Shown in pieces: positions 55,916 through 64,000 of a DNA stretch of 64,000 nt (position 1 is its first letter; the number at the start of each line of letters is the position of its first letter). Origin of the DNA: Lathyrus oleraceus (Eukaryota > Streptophyta > Magnoliopsida > Fabales > Fabaceae); the NCBI RefSeq assembly GCF_024323335.1, contig NC_066583.1:12614665-12678664 (forward strand), in the 5' to 3' direction. The notes beneath the pieces are model-generated. The model did not search any database. It saw nothing but the letters and a program-made list of their open reading frames with translations, and was not told where the DNA came from. The position numbers and the translations under genes were made by a program.

Positions 55916-58900
55916 TCTGTCAGAAGAGTAACTTGAACCACTTCTTCAGCCGTCCAGTTGTTGATAGACCCCCCTGGTGCACACGGGCGAACCCAGTTGT
56001 CCAAATCACAATCGCTGCCACAGTCTTCGCTACCGGTTGCAGAGACGTCGCCATGATTCATCAGCCCAGCGCTGGTAAAGGTACTCGGACCCGCTTGACC
56101 ATTCTGCTCTGCTAGGAGAGGCTCATAACCAACACCAAATTTGTCTTCTTTAACCGGCAAATCCACCATCTTGCCCCAGCCTTCAGCTTTGCCAGAATCA
56201 ACAACCTCCTTAGCCTGCTTGTAAGAAGTGATTGAAGCACCTGGCTTCCTCTGCTCAGCGTACGCTACTTTCTCAAGAGCCACAGTCTCAAACGCCTGGC
56301 ATAAGGTCTCGTGGATCTCGCCATCCACCTCAACATATTTGAACGAGGATAGATGACTCACCAGAATCTCTTCTTCACCGCACACAGTCACAATCTGACC
56401 GTTCCAAACATACTTGAGCTTCTGATGGAGAGTCGACGAGACTGCCCCTGCTGCATGAATCCATGGACGCCCCAATAAACAACTATAGGCGGGCTGGATG
56501 TCCATAACATAGAAGATGATATCAAAAACCTCAGGACCTATCTTCACAGGCAAGGTAACTTCCCCACACACAGAACGTTTGGATCCGTCGAAAGCACGAA
56601 CGATCAGATCACTGGGATTAAGCACGAACCCTTCCGCATCAATCTTCCTCAGAATCTGCTTAGGCAACACATTCAGCGACGACCCGGTGTCTACCAATAC
56701 ATGAGACAACACTGCCCCCTTGCACTCCATGGTGATGTGCAAGGCTTTGTTATGGTTTCGCCCTTCAGGAGGTAAGTCCAGGTTGGTGAAACCCACACCA
56801 TGTCTGGTGCTCACATTGGCCATCACACCCTCCAGTTGATTGACAGAAATCTCCTGAGGTACGTAAGCCAGATTCAACATCTTCAGCAAGGCATTACGGT
56901 GTGCCTCAGAGCACATCAATAGTGAAAGTATAGAAATCTTGGACGGAGTTTGATTCAACTGATCTACAATCTTGTAGTCACTCTTCTTGATTATCTTCAT
57001 AAACTCCTCCACGTCCTTCTCAAATGACCCCTCAGGCGCTTCTTTCTGGACAGGCTCTTCCTCAACCACAGCTTGCTTACCCTTTGCTCTGGCGAGAGCT
57101 TCAGCATTATTGTCCCTCAAAGGCTGCGGTGCGAACAGACGACCACTTCTGGTAAAACCTCCTGGACCCCCTACATTATCCACAGCCGGACCAACAATTG
57201 CAGGAACTCTATTCGGTAAACCAATTGTCACTGGAGTTTGATTCACTGGTCTTGTCTGACCTTCAGCCCTTCTGTAACTACGGTGAGCATTATCATACTT
57301 CCACGGCACAGCTCTACTATTCTCAACAGCCCTTCCTCTAGATGCAGCGGTAGTAGTTGGAACACTGATGGTTACAGGCACAGGAATGGTAACTGGGGTA
57401 CCATTTGTTGCAGGTGCACTAACGACCCTTTGTCCACGTTCTTCAGACGGTTTAAAGTAAATGGTGATAGTCGACACTGTCCCACGATCTTTTACAGCCC
57501 TACTGAATTGCAAACAACCCTCATCCATCATACCCTGGATACCGGTCCTTAACTGGTCGCAGCCATTCTCAGATTCTGCACAGCCCGAACAATCTTCATC
57601 ACAGCCCGGGTAGACACCCCCATTCAGCAGACGACCCTTCACGACTAGCAGAGAAGTCTGAACATCATCAACATTAACAACCAGATCTTCAGCTTCTTTC
57701 CCTTCAATATTGTTCACTCTATGCCCACCATGCTGAGGCATAGGGTTGTTTACGACATTAGGCACTGGAGCAAAGTTGATTGCCTTGGCATCGATCAAAT
57801 CTTGAACCTTGTGCTGGAGAGCTCGACACTTCTCAGTATGGTGGCCTGGTGCCCCAGAATGAAAGTCACAACGGGCGTTGGCGTCGTATCCAGGAGGCAA
57901 TACTGTAGGCGGAGCCATTGTTCGCAACTCAATCATCCCCAACCTGAGTAGTTCGGGTAGTAGCTCTGCGTAAGACATAGGCAGAGGATCAAATTTTCTA
58001 TCAGCCTGTAACTTCTGCCTAGGCTGGAAAGGACGCTGCTGTTGTTGTTGATGTTGTTGCGGTTGTTGAACTCTTTGTTGTTGTTGACGAGGTTGAGGTG
58101 TCGGAATGGTTACTGCAGCAGCTTGACGGTATTCAATTCTGTTCTGATCTCTGCGGTGTTGAACAGCATTAGTTTCACCCTCCCTTCGACGAGGTGCCCC
58201 AACAAACGGCTTCCTAGAAGAAGAGGAACCAGCATCTTGAATCTTCCCAGTTTTGATCAAACTCTCAGTCCTCTCTCCACAAATGACAACATCAGAAAAA
58301 CTACCGAATGGGCAGCTCCCCATCCGGTCCATAAACACACCTTGAAGAGTACCGATAAACATATCTGTCAACTCCCTCTCCAGCATAGGGGGTTGAACTC
58401 TAGCAGCCAATTCACGCCACCTCTGGGCATACTCCTTGAAGCTTTCATTGGATTTCTGACATAGACTCTGCAGCTGAGTCCGGCTCGGTGCCATGTCCAT
58501 GTTGTGTTTGTATTGCCTCAAAAAGGCCTCACCCAGATCCCTCCAACAGCGGATAGAATCTCTCTTCAATTCCATGTACCAGTCCAAAGAAGCCCCAGAT
58601 AGACTATCTTGGAAAAAATACATCCACATCTTTTCATCATCGGTATACGCAGAGATCTTTCGATAATAAGCCTGCACATGGGTGCGAGGGCAAGAAGTAC
58701 CGTTGTATTTGTCGAAGGACGGCGCTTTGAACTTGTGAGGGATTCTCAAACCTTCAACCAATCCCATGTTGGTAACATCAAAACCGAGGGAATTCTGACT
58801 TTCCATAGCACGGATCTTCTCAGCAAGAGCTTCAACTTTGCGGTCTCTCTCATTAACCCTTCCCAGAACGTCTTCGTCTTCACTGAGCAGAGAGAACATA

Positions 58901-59235
58901 TCTTCTTGTCTGTCAACAATCGGAACAGGATTACGGGCCGGAGCACGGACTACTCTGGCATTAGCGGCATCTGGAACAATGGGTTGACCATTGATTCGAA
59001 TACCCCCCAACTCATCACCTACAGCATAGTTGTTGACGGGTACAGCAGCAGCAACATTGTTATCATTGACCGGGCCTCCCTCTGGCGGAGCATGGTTGAC
59101 CGGTGGATTTGCAGCCTCTTGTCTCTGAACCATGGCTCGGAGTTCTTCTTGACCTTGCGCAACCCCTTGCATCATATTCATAAACTGGGCCATGCTAGCC
59201 TTCATCTCAGCCAACTCAGCTTGAAATTGATCCAT
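55912..59235 (-). CDS. gag-pro: Ogre B Gag-protease
   Basis: 1107 codons from the ATG at 59235 (MDQFQAELAEM). Domain order as in A: N-terminal coiled coil, Gag core, basic patch, Gln-rich linker (about 370-400), Cys/His finger (CDFHSGAPGHHTEKC), aspartic protease with D-T-G-S at about 849-852, the Gly-rich GWGK...GVGYEPL segment, and an acidic tail with INNWTAEE. The Gag core and the protease end are nearly identical to A. The linkers (about 40-110 and 600-720) differ more. No stops. Gag-Pro from unspliced RNA would end at the TAA in the intron donor. Confidence 0.94.
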   Translation of the reverse strand: MDQFQAELAEMKASMAQFMNMMQGVAQGQEELRAMVQRQEAANPPVNHAPPEGGPVNDNNVAAAVPVNNYAVGDELGGIRINGQPIVPDAANARVVRAPARNPVPIVDRQEDMFSLLSEDEDVLGRVNERDRKVEALAEKIRAMESQNSLGFDVTNMGLVEGLRIPHKFKAPSFDKYNGTSCPRTHVQAYYRKISAYTDDEKMWMYFFQDSLSGASLDWYMELKRDSIRCWRDLGEAFLRQYKHNMDMAPSRTQLQSLCQKSNESFKEYAQRWRELAARVQPPMLERELTDMFIGTLQGVFMDRMGSCPFGSFSDVVICGERTESLIKTGKIQDAGSSSSRKPFVGAPRRREGETNAVQHRRDQNRIEYRQAAAVTIPTPQPRQQQQRVQQPQQHQQQQQRPFQPRQKLQADRKFDPLPMSYAELLPELLRLGMIELRTMAPPTVLPPGYDANARCDFHSGAPGHHTEKCRALQHKVQDLIDAKAINFAPVPNVVNNPMPQHGGHRVNNIEGKEAEDLVVNVDDVQTSLLVVKGRLLNGGVYPGCDEDCSGCAESENGCDQLRTGIQGMMDEGCLQFSRAVKDRGTVSTITIYFKPSEERGQRVVSAPATNGTPVTIPVPVTISVPTTTAASRGRAVENSRAVPWKYDNAHRSYRRAEGQTRPVNQTPVTIGLPNRVPAIVGPAVDNVGGPGGFTRSGRLFAPQPLRDNNAEALARAKGKQAVVEEEPVQKEAPEGSFEKDVEEFMKIIKKSDYKIVDQLNQTPSKISILSLLMCSEAHRNALLKMLNLAYVPQEISVNQLEGVMANVSTRHGVGFTNLDLPPEGRNHNKALHITMECKGAVLSHVLVDTGSSLNVLPKQILRKIDAEGFVLNPSDLIVRAFDGSKRSVCGEVTLPVKIGPEVFDIIFYVMDIQPAYSCLLGRPWIHAAGAVSSTLHQKLKYVWNGQIVTVCGEEEILVSHLSSFKYVEVDGEIHETLCQAFETVALEKVAYAEQRKPGASITSYKQAKEVVDSGKAEGWGKMVDLPVKEDKFGVGYEPLLAEQNGQAGPSTFTSAGLMNHGDVSATGSEDCGSDCDLDNWVRPCAPGGSINNWTAEEVVQVTLLTE

Positions 59236-59691
59236 ACTTCTCTGTTGATTCAGTCTTGTTGAGTAGCGGTGCGGACGTTGATCAGCTATCCTGCCTGAAC
59301 AGGAACCAAGAGTGAGAAGTCACGACCAAGAACACCTGTTATGCAAAATGATATGAGTATGATGCTAATGATGCGTATGATGCACATGATATGTTCATTT
59401 CTCAGGCATTCAAAGAGCCTGACCCATCCTGAAAAGATGGCAACCTGCAGCAGCAAGAGAGCAAAACATATACAGGGAAATGCTGACATCCTTATATACG
59501 CATAAGGGTAAAAAGGCATGCAACCAATGTCAACAGAACATCTGAACAAAACGTACAAAGAAAAAGAATCCCATCCAACAAGCCTGGAGGTGATTCTCAA
59601 CAAAAAGATCCAAGAGATGGCTTACACGCAAATGAATCCCATCCAACAAGCCTGGAGGTGATTCTCAACAAAATACAATCAGAGATACAAA
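59236..59691 (-). other. Spacer between ORF1 and gag in B, with a 68-bp duplication
   Basis: Non-coding. A 40-bp stretch beginning GAATCCCATCCAACAAGCCT occurs at 59566-59605 and again at 59634-59673. A has a single diverged copy near 29594. Confidence 0.75.
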
Positions 59692-61335
59692 CTAAGACAG
59701 ACGGTCCTCTGGAATGAGGGTCTTCAGGTAATGACACTGGTCTATCAACAGCGAACATTCTGAGCAATCTGGTAAAGGAGTGATCTTCTCTTTCAACTGT
59801 CTTCTCAGCTCCAAGACTTCTCCTTCAAGATAATCCTCTGACTTCTGTCTCAACTCCATCTCTTTCCTCTTCAACTGGATGTCTTTATCTCTGAGTTGCT
59901 TCTCCAAGTCTCTGATCTTCTTCTGATAACTGGCTTCTGCTCTCTGCAGCCTCAAGCGCTCCCTATGCTCCGCATCTAACATAGACTCCATCTCCTCATA
60001 TGACCTCTTCTTACCTCTTGCTCTGCTAGCATCCTCTCCTTGCACCTCCCTGAGTTGATGGGCCAAGTGCAACCTATCAGCCTGAGCTTTGTACAACTCC
60101 ATCTGAGTGTCTTGCTCCTTCTCTCTCAGACGACGACTCTCCATTAGGGCTTGCTTATAGTGTTCAGCAGACACACTATCAGCAAGGATCAAAGGTGGTT
60201 GCTCCTGCAACGGCTCCATCCTATCATAGGGTAACAACAAAGTTTCTACTCTCTTCTTTACCCAATCGGTGTAATCGGGCATTGCAATGGCAAACTTCTT
60301 CCCTAAGACGGACCCATCCTTCACTCCCACATCTCTCCAGGCTCTCCCTATCTGCTCCAACCTAACAGGGTCATCCTTCTTCTCAAAACAAAAACTCTCA
60401 GCTATCTCTGCTTCGAGCGGTCTTTCGCTCATAACAAACCCTAGCTGGCAAAGAGAAAGAACTGGGTTGTAATTGATGCAACCTTTGGTCCCTATGAGTG
60501 GCACGCCCCGGAATTCACCACAACTTATGATGACATCCTTCACATCCATCCGGTACGACTGCCACCTGATGTCATAGGAAGTGAGCGACATGACCCTCTG
60601 AGTCCACTTAAGAGTGCTCTGGGTATCCACAAATGGTCCACTGGCTGGCAGAAGAGACATGAACCATTTGAACAAAAGAGGTAGGCAACACCTGATGGCT
60701 CCTCCCTTACCATGCCTGCTGTGAATGGCATAGTAAGTATCTGCTAGAAGAGTAGGGATTGGATTCCCTCTGATGAAGATGCTGATGGCAGCATGGTCAA
60801 TGAAGTTTGGCATACTGGGAAATAGGACAATCCCATAGATCATGGCAGCTAACTGTGCGTGAAAAACTTCCCAATTCCCCTTCTCTGCTTCATCTCTAGC
60901 AATCTTCAACAGAAACCTCAACGGCAAACCTACAACTTCCCCACAGGGTTTCCAATTCTTACCGACCTCCTCAACACTCAACCGGAGAGCTCTGGCAATC
61001 AATCTGAAGTCGACCTCCTTTGGAACGTCCAAGAAGGGAGTCTGATGCTGAATAGGGATACTCAACAGGATAGAATACTCCTCGAGAGTAGGTGCTAACT
61101 GGTAATCTTGGAAAGTGAAGCATCTGAGCTCTGGATCGTAGAACTGAAGAAGCGTCTGCAGAGGCACTGGATCCACTACCGTCTTCAATACTGTCAAGAT
61201 ATCTCCATACCGCCCAACAAAACTCTTCAGTCGATCGTCTGTCACGAGGCTACCCAACTCAACTAGCGGAGTCAACGGCTCACGGTGGAAACTGTAGGAA
61301 CAGGTCTTCCGCTTCAACTCTGGGACTGTTGCCAT
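59692..61335 (-). CDS. ORF1: Ogre B ORF1 protein, plant-mobile-domain-like
   Basis: 547 codons starting MATVPELKRKT. The plant-mobile-domain-like region (about 15-375) keeps YDPELRCFTFQDYQLAPTLE and GKGGAIRCCLPLL, and the coiled-coil tail (about 385-515) has the same heptad-like pattern. The terminal Cys/His cluster is CSECSLLIDQCH. Clearly homologous to the ORF1 of A, but with more substitutions than Gag core or Pol. The open frame in both elements suggests it is under constraint. The role is unknown. Confidence 0.85.
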   Translation of the reverse strand: MATVPELKRKTCSYSFHREPLTPLVELGSLVTDDRLKSFVGRYGDILTVLKTVVDPVPLQTLLQFYDPELRCFTFQDYQLAPTLEEYSILLSIPIQHQTPFLDVPKEVDFRLIARALRLSVEEVGKNWKPCGEVVGLPLRFLLKIARDEAEKGNWEVFHAQLAAMIYGIVLFPSMPNFIDHAAISIFIRGNPIPTLLADTYYAIHSRHGKGGAIRCCLPLLFKWFMSLLPASGPFVDTQSTLKWTQRVMSLTSYDIRWQSYRMDVKDVIISCGEFRGVPLIGTKGCINYNPVLSLCQLGFVMSERPLEAEIAESFCFEKKDDPVRLEQIGRAWRDVGVKDGSVLGKKFAIAMPDYTDWVKKRVETLLLPYDRMEPLQEQPPLILADSVSAEHYKQALMESRRLREKEQDTQMELYKAQADRLHLAHQLREVQGEDASRARGKKRSYEEMESMLDAEHRERLRLQRAEASYQKKIRDLEKQLRDKDIQLKRKEMELRQKSEDYLEGEVLELRRQLKEKITPLPDCSECSLLIDQCHYLKTLIPEDRLS

Positions 61336-62156
61336 CTCTATCAGTAGACAAGCTCAGGAATGTACCTGAGAAATGATATGCATGCAGAGATTAGTTTTTT
61401 TTTTCTTCTTTTTTTTCCCTTTTTTTTTTTGATTGATTTTTTTTATATATATATTTTTTTCAATGCGTTTCTTTTGAAAAATAAATATGCTATGATGCAC
61501 ATGATGCAGACACGGCTGGCTGTTTGTGCAATCTCTGATCACTAGGTCGAAGCTTCAGTCAAAATCAGAACATAAATCCAACTTAAGGTCAACTGAACAC
61601 TGTCTGAACACAAAGTCACCATCAGAACCAAGTCACCAACAGAACCGAGTCACCAACGGTACCTGTAATGAAATAACCCTTCCCCACTCACGGGTGTAGT
61701 CTAGGCCAGGGTAAAGCTTGAGAGAAACGCAGCATAAATAACCTTTCGCAGAATACTGTCATATACACACCCGAAGTATGTAACGACAGCATCCCACCAG
61801 GGTCTGAACTGCTCGTGATATCAATGTTCCGCTAAGTGGCGCCATACCACCCGCTTCCCATGAATCACTCTATTCCTAGGTATCCTAGATTGCACTCATG
61901 GTCTGGGTATTGGACCTTTTACCTCAACTGACTCTTCACCCCCACACAGAGAGAAACAAACAACCAGCCAGGTGAACAGATGAATAAATGCAAACATTAA
62001 TGCAAACATAAACGCAAACAATAGACAATGAATGCAAACAGTAAATAATGAATGCAATAAATAAACACAGCACAAAGCAACCAAAACCCTAACCTAGAGA
62101 GCGCTAGGAGAGACTCGCTCAGGGAAGATGGACCAGCATAGGTCAACTTCTCTATT
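61336..62156 (-). other. 5' leader of Ogre B
   Basis: Non-coding. T-rich on the plus strand at 61396-61460 (A-rich RNA), with three or four AGTCACCAAC-type motifs at 61613-61660. Confidence 0.6.
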
Positions 62157-62174
62157 TCCCCAGCAGAGTCGCCA
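62157..62174 (-). promoter_or_regulatory. Primer-binding site of Ogre B
   Basis: TGGCGACTCTGCTGGGGA on the minus strand, two bases inside the LTR. Same 18 bases as in A. Confidence 0.85.
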
Positions 62175-62176
62175 GC

Positions 62177-64000
62177 TGTCGCATCGCGCGAAAAACCGGC
62201 GGGAAAAGAAAGAACAACAGAGCCGCCACCGTGCGTTATTTATCCCAAAAGAGGGAAAGGAAACGCTCAGAGTAAACCTGGGAAAAGAACATGGTCTCGC
62301 GACCAAAGAGAATGGGTTCGGGAGTCGGTTATGTGAAGGGAAGGTATTAGCACCCCTACGCATCCGTAGTACTCTACGGGATCCACGCACAAAAGGAAGG
62401 AATATTGGTTGCTAAACACTGCTCATAAACACACACACACTGGCTGAAAGAGACAAAAGAGACTGACTGAAACTGACTCGGCAGGATGTCGCATCCTGGG
62501 CCTACTTAGTCTATCAGGCATAGACATCAGAGTCGAAGTAGTTCGGACTGGGGAGACGACACATGCTCGCCAGGATATCGCATCCTATGCATACGTATCT
62601 TCTCGGACGAGAGAAGAATCAGAGCATTCGTAGCTCGGCTAACACGCACACAAACAAACACAGGCAAAGGCAAACGTGGAGCCTGAATGCCAATCACTGG
62701 ACTTATATCAGCATCCGAACCAAAACACACACAAAGAGGCAAACGTGGAGCCTGAATGCCAATAGCTGGGCTTACATCAGCATCCGAACCAAACACACGC
62801 ACACTGGAACCTAACTGCCACTCGATGGATTTACGTCAGCTTCCAAGCACACAACGACACAACAAGTTAATAGGGAGTCGGGGACTCAGCCTATAACTGT
62901 CAAATACACACAAACAGACAGACAACAAATGCTAAGGAGTCAGGGACTCGAGCCTAACATAGGTCAGACAACACACACAAAAGAAAAGAAAGGGCGCCCG
63001 GAGAGATCAGCTCATCTCCTGCCTACGTACTTCATCTGGTATGAAGATCAGGGCGACGTAGTTCCCCTACGCAGGGATAAAGGACTAGCCTAACCAGATA
63101 ACAGAGGGAGACACAACTAGGGAGACTACGACTCGAGCCTAGATGTTATCATGCAAATCATCCCTAAGTTAAGGTTTCTAGCTAAATGGCACAAGGGCCA
63201 ACCTATCCTAAGTATGGCTCACACAGGAAGCAAGCCACACACACTTAACTTGCACAGGAAGCAAGCCAAGCAAAACCTAACTTGCACAGGAAGCAAGTCT
63301 AAACTAATCCTAACTTGCACAGGAAGCAAGTCAAACAATCCTATCTTGCACAGGAAGCAAGTCAAACAATCCTATCTTGCACAGGAAGCAAGTCAAACAA
63401 TCCTATCTTGCACAGGAAACAAGTCAAACAATCCTACAAGCACAGGTAGCACACGCTATACACAAACAAGTGGCTCAAACAAGGGTTAGGTTTTAGTCAA
63501 GGGGTCATGTCAACCTCGACAAACAAACCTCTGGAATGGGGTGAGGGTGCTCTTAACCTTGCCATTGAGGGGCTAAGGTGAAGCAGATGAAAGGATGAAG
63601 TGAGGATGAGACCCCACAGCTCTTATCCCTGGCCTGGGAGAGCTCAAGACAAGAATGTGTGGGTTCAGAAAGTGGGAACCCTTCTACACATTTACAACTG
63701 ACTCAACTGTACAATTGTACAAGATCTTGGGTTTGTATCTGCCATGCATCAACACAGTGGTGTGAGCAAGGCAGATGACACACTGAATAGCGGGGGATAG
63801 ATTGCATATCCCTACCTTCCACCAATTGCCTCTTCACTTAGGAGGTCTTTGACTCTATGCAAGGACAAAAGTAAACAGTCACAAACATTGCCTCTTAAGG
63901 AGGACTTCAGACAGTTGCCTGGCCAAGTAACAGGCCAGGTCTTCCAGACTACATGAAGTAGAAGAGACATACCTCAATGCAAATTGCTTATATAAGCAAA
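62177..64000 (-). repeat. 5' LTR of Ogre B, first 1824 bp in window
   Basis: Copy of 42314-44137 at offset 19,863. One difference was noticed, in the hairpin repeats near 63419 (GAAGCAAG to GAAACAAG). The rest of the LTR, including the promoter, lies outside the window. Confidence 0.93.

Larger units (their letters stand above)
42314..64000 (-). mobile_element. Element B: second Ogre retrotransposon, 5' LTR cut by the window edge
   Basis: Same architecture as A with open ORF1, gag-pro and pol. The 3' LTR is 6840 bp and the internal region 13,023 bp. If the 5' LTR has equal length, the element totals about 26.7 kb and ends near window coordinate 69016. In the 1824 bp of LTR that can be compared I noticed one difference, so the insertion is recent. 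Proteins are close to those of A, but most of the LTR and the 3' arrays are not. Confidence 0.93.

Noticed and set aside
58609..59262. 217-codon plus-strand open frame opposite gag of B
   Set aside because: Shadow of the gag-pro gene; the counterpart in A is interrupted.
61390..61460. Splice acceptor with polypyrimidine tract before ORF1 in B
   Set aside because: The T-rich run is on the non-transcribed strand; the RNA is A-rich there, so it does not support an acceptor.

Overview
The window reads as intergenic plant DNA made almost entirely of LTR retrotransposons nested inside one another. I found no host gene. Two nearly intact Ogre-type elements (Ty3/gypsy, Tat lineage) dominate it: very long LTRs, an extra ORF1 ahead of gag, a short intron between pro and pol, two RNase H domains, and tandem-repeat-rich 3' untranslated regions. 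Giant Ogre elements at this density suggest a legume of tribe Fabeae (pea, vetch, lentil or relatives). That assignment rests on family knowledge, not on a host gene.

Layout, outermost first. (F) 1-583: part of a minus-strand LTR running off the left edge. (E) 584-2562 and 42000-42313, plus strand: remnants of an old Ogre-like element (a gag pseudogene, then an intron end and the start of pol). (D) 2563-41999, minus strand: a decayed Tekay/Del-like element with a complete 3' LTR at 2563-4501 and a truncated 5' LTR at 41446-41999. (C) 7444-40894, plus strand: an Athila-like element with 1436-bp LTRs and target duplication GTGGC. Its gag is mostly open, but RT, RNase H and integrase are deleted. 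(A) 12538-38550, minus strand: a complete 26,013-bp Ogre with 6411-bp LTRs, target duplication CCTGT and all ORFs open. (B) 42314 to beyond 64000, minus strand: a second Ogre with intact ORFs, inserted in the pol start of E. Its 5' LTR is cut by the window edge.

By-eye LTR differences order the nest in time: about 17 in 554 bp for D, about 11 in 1436 bp for C, and 3 seen in 6411 bp for A. This matches the physical order D, then C, then A.

In A and B the sense (minus-strand) order is 5' LTR, a primer-binding site matching tRNA-Arg, leader, ORF1 (plant-mobile-domain-like with a coiled-coil tail), gag-pro, a 244- or 277-bp intron that swallows the gag-pro stop codon, pol (RT, RNase H, second RNase H, integrase), a 3-kb repetitive 3' region, the polypurine tract and the 3' LTR. 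Splicing would control the ratio of Gag-Pro to Gag-Pro-Pol.

The most unusual signals are in non-coding parts. The 3' region of B has about 40 short inverted repeats with an almost constant TTACCG loop and stems that change in a compensated way. A second 3' array in both elements resembles the complement of the element's own primer-binding site. A CGCTAGGCG palindrome, also with compensated flanks, recurs in the U3 regions of two unrelated LTR families.
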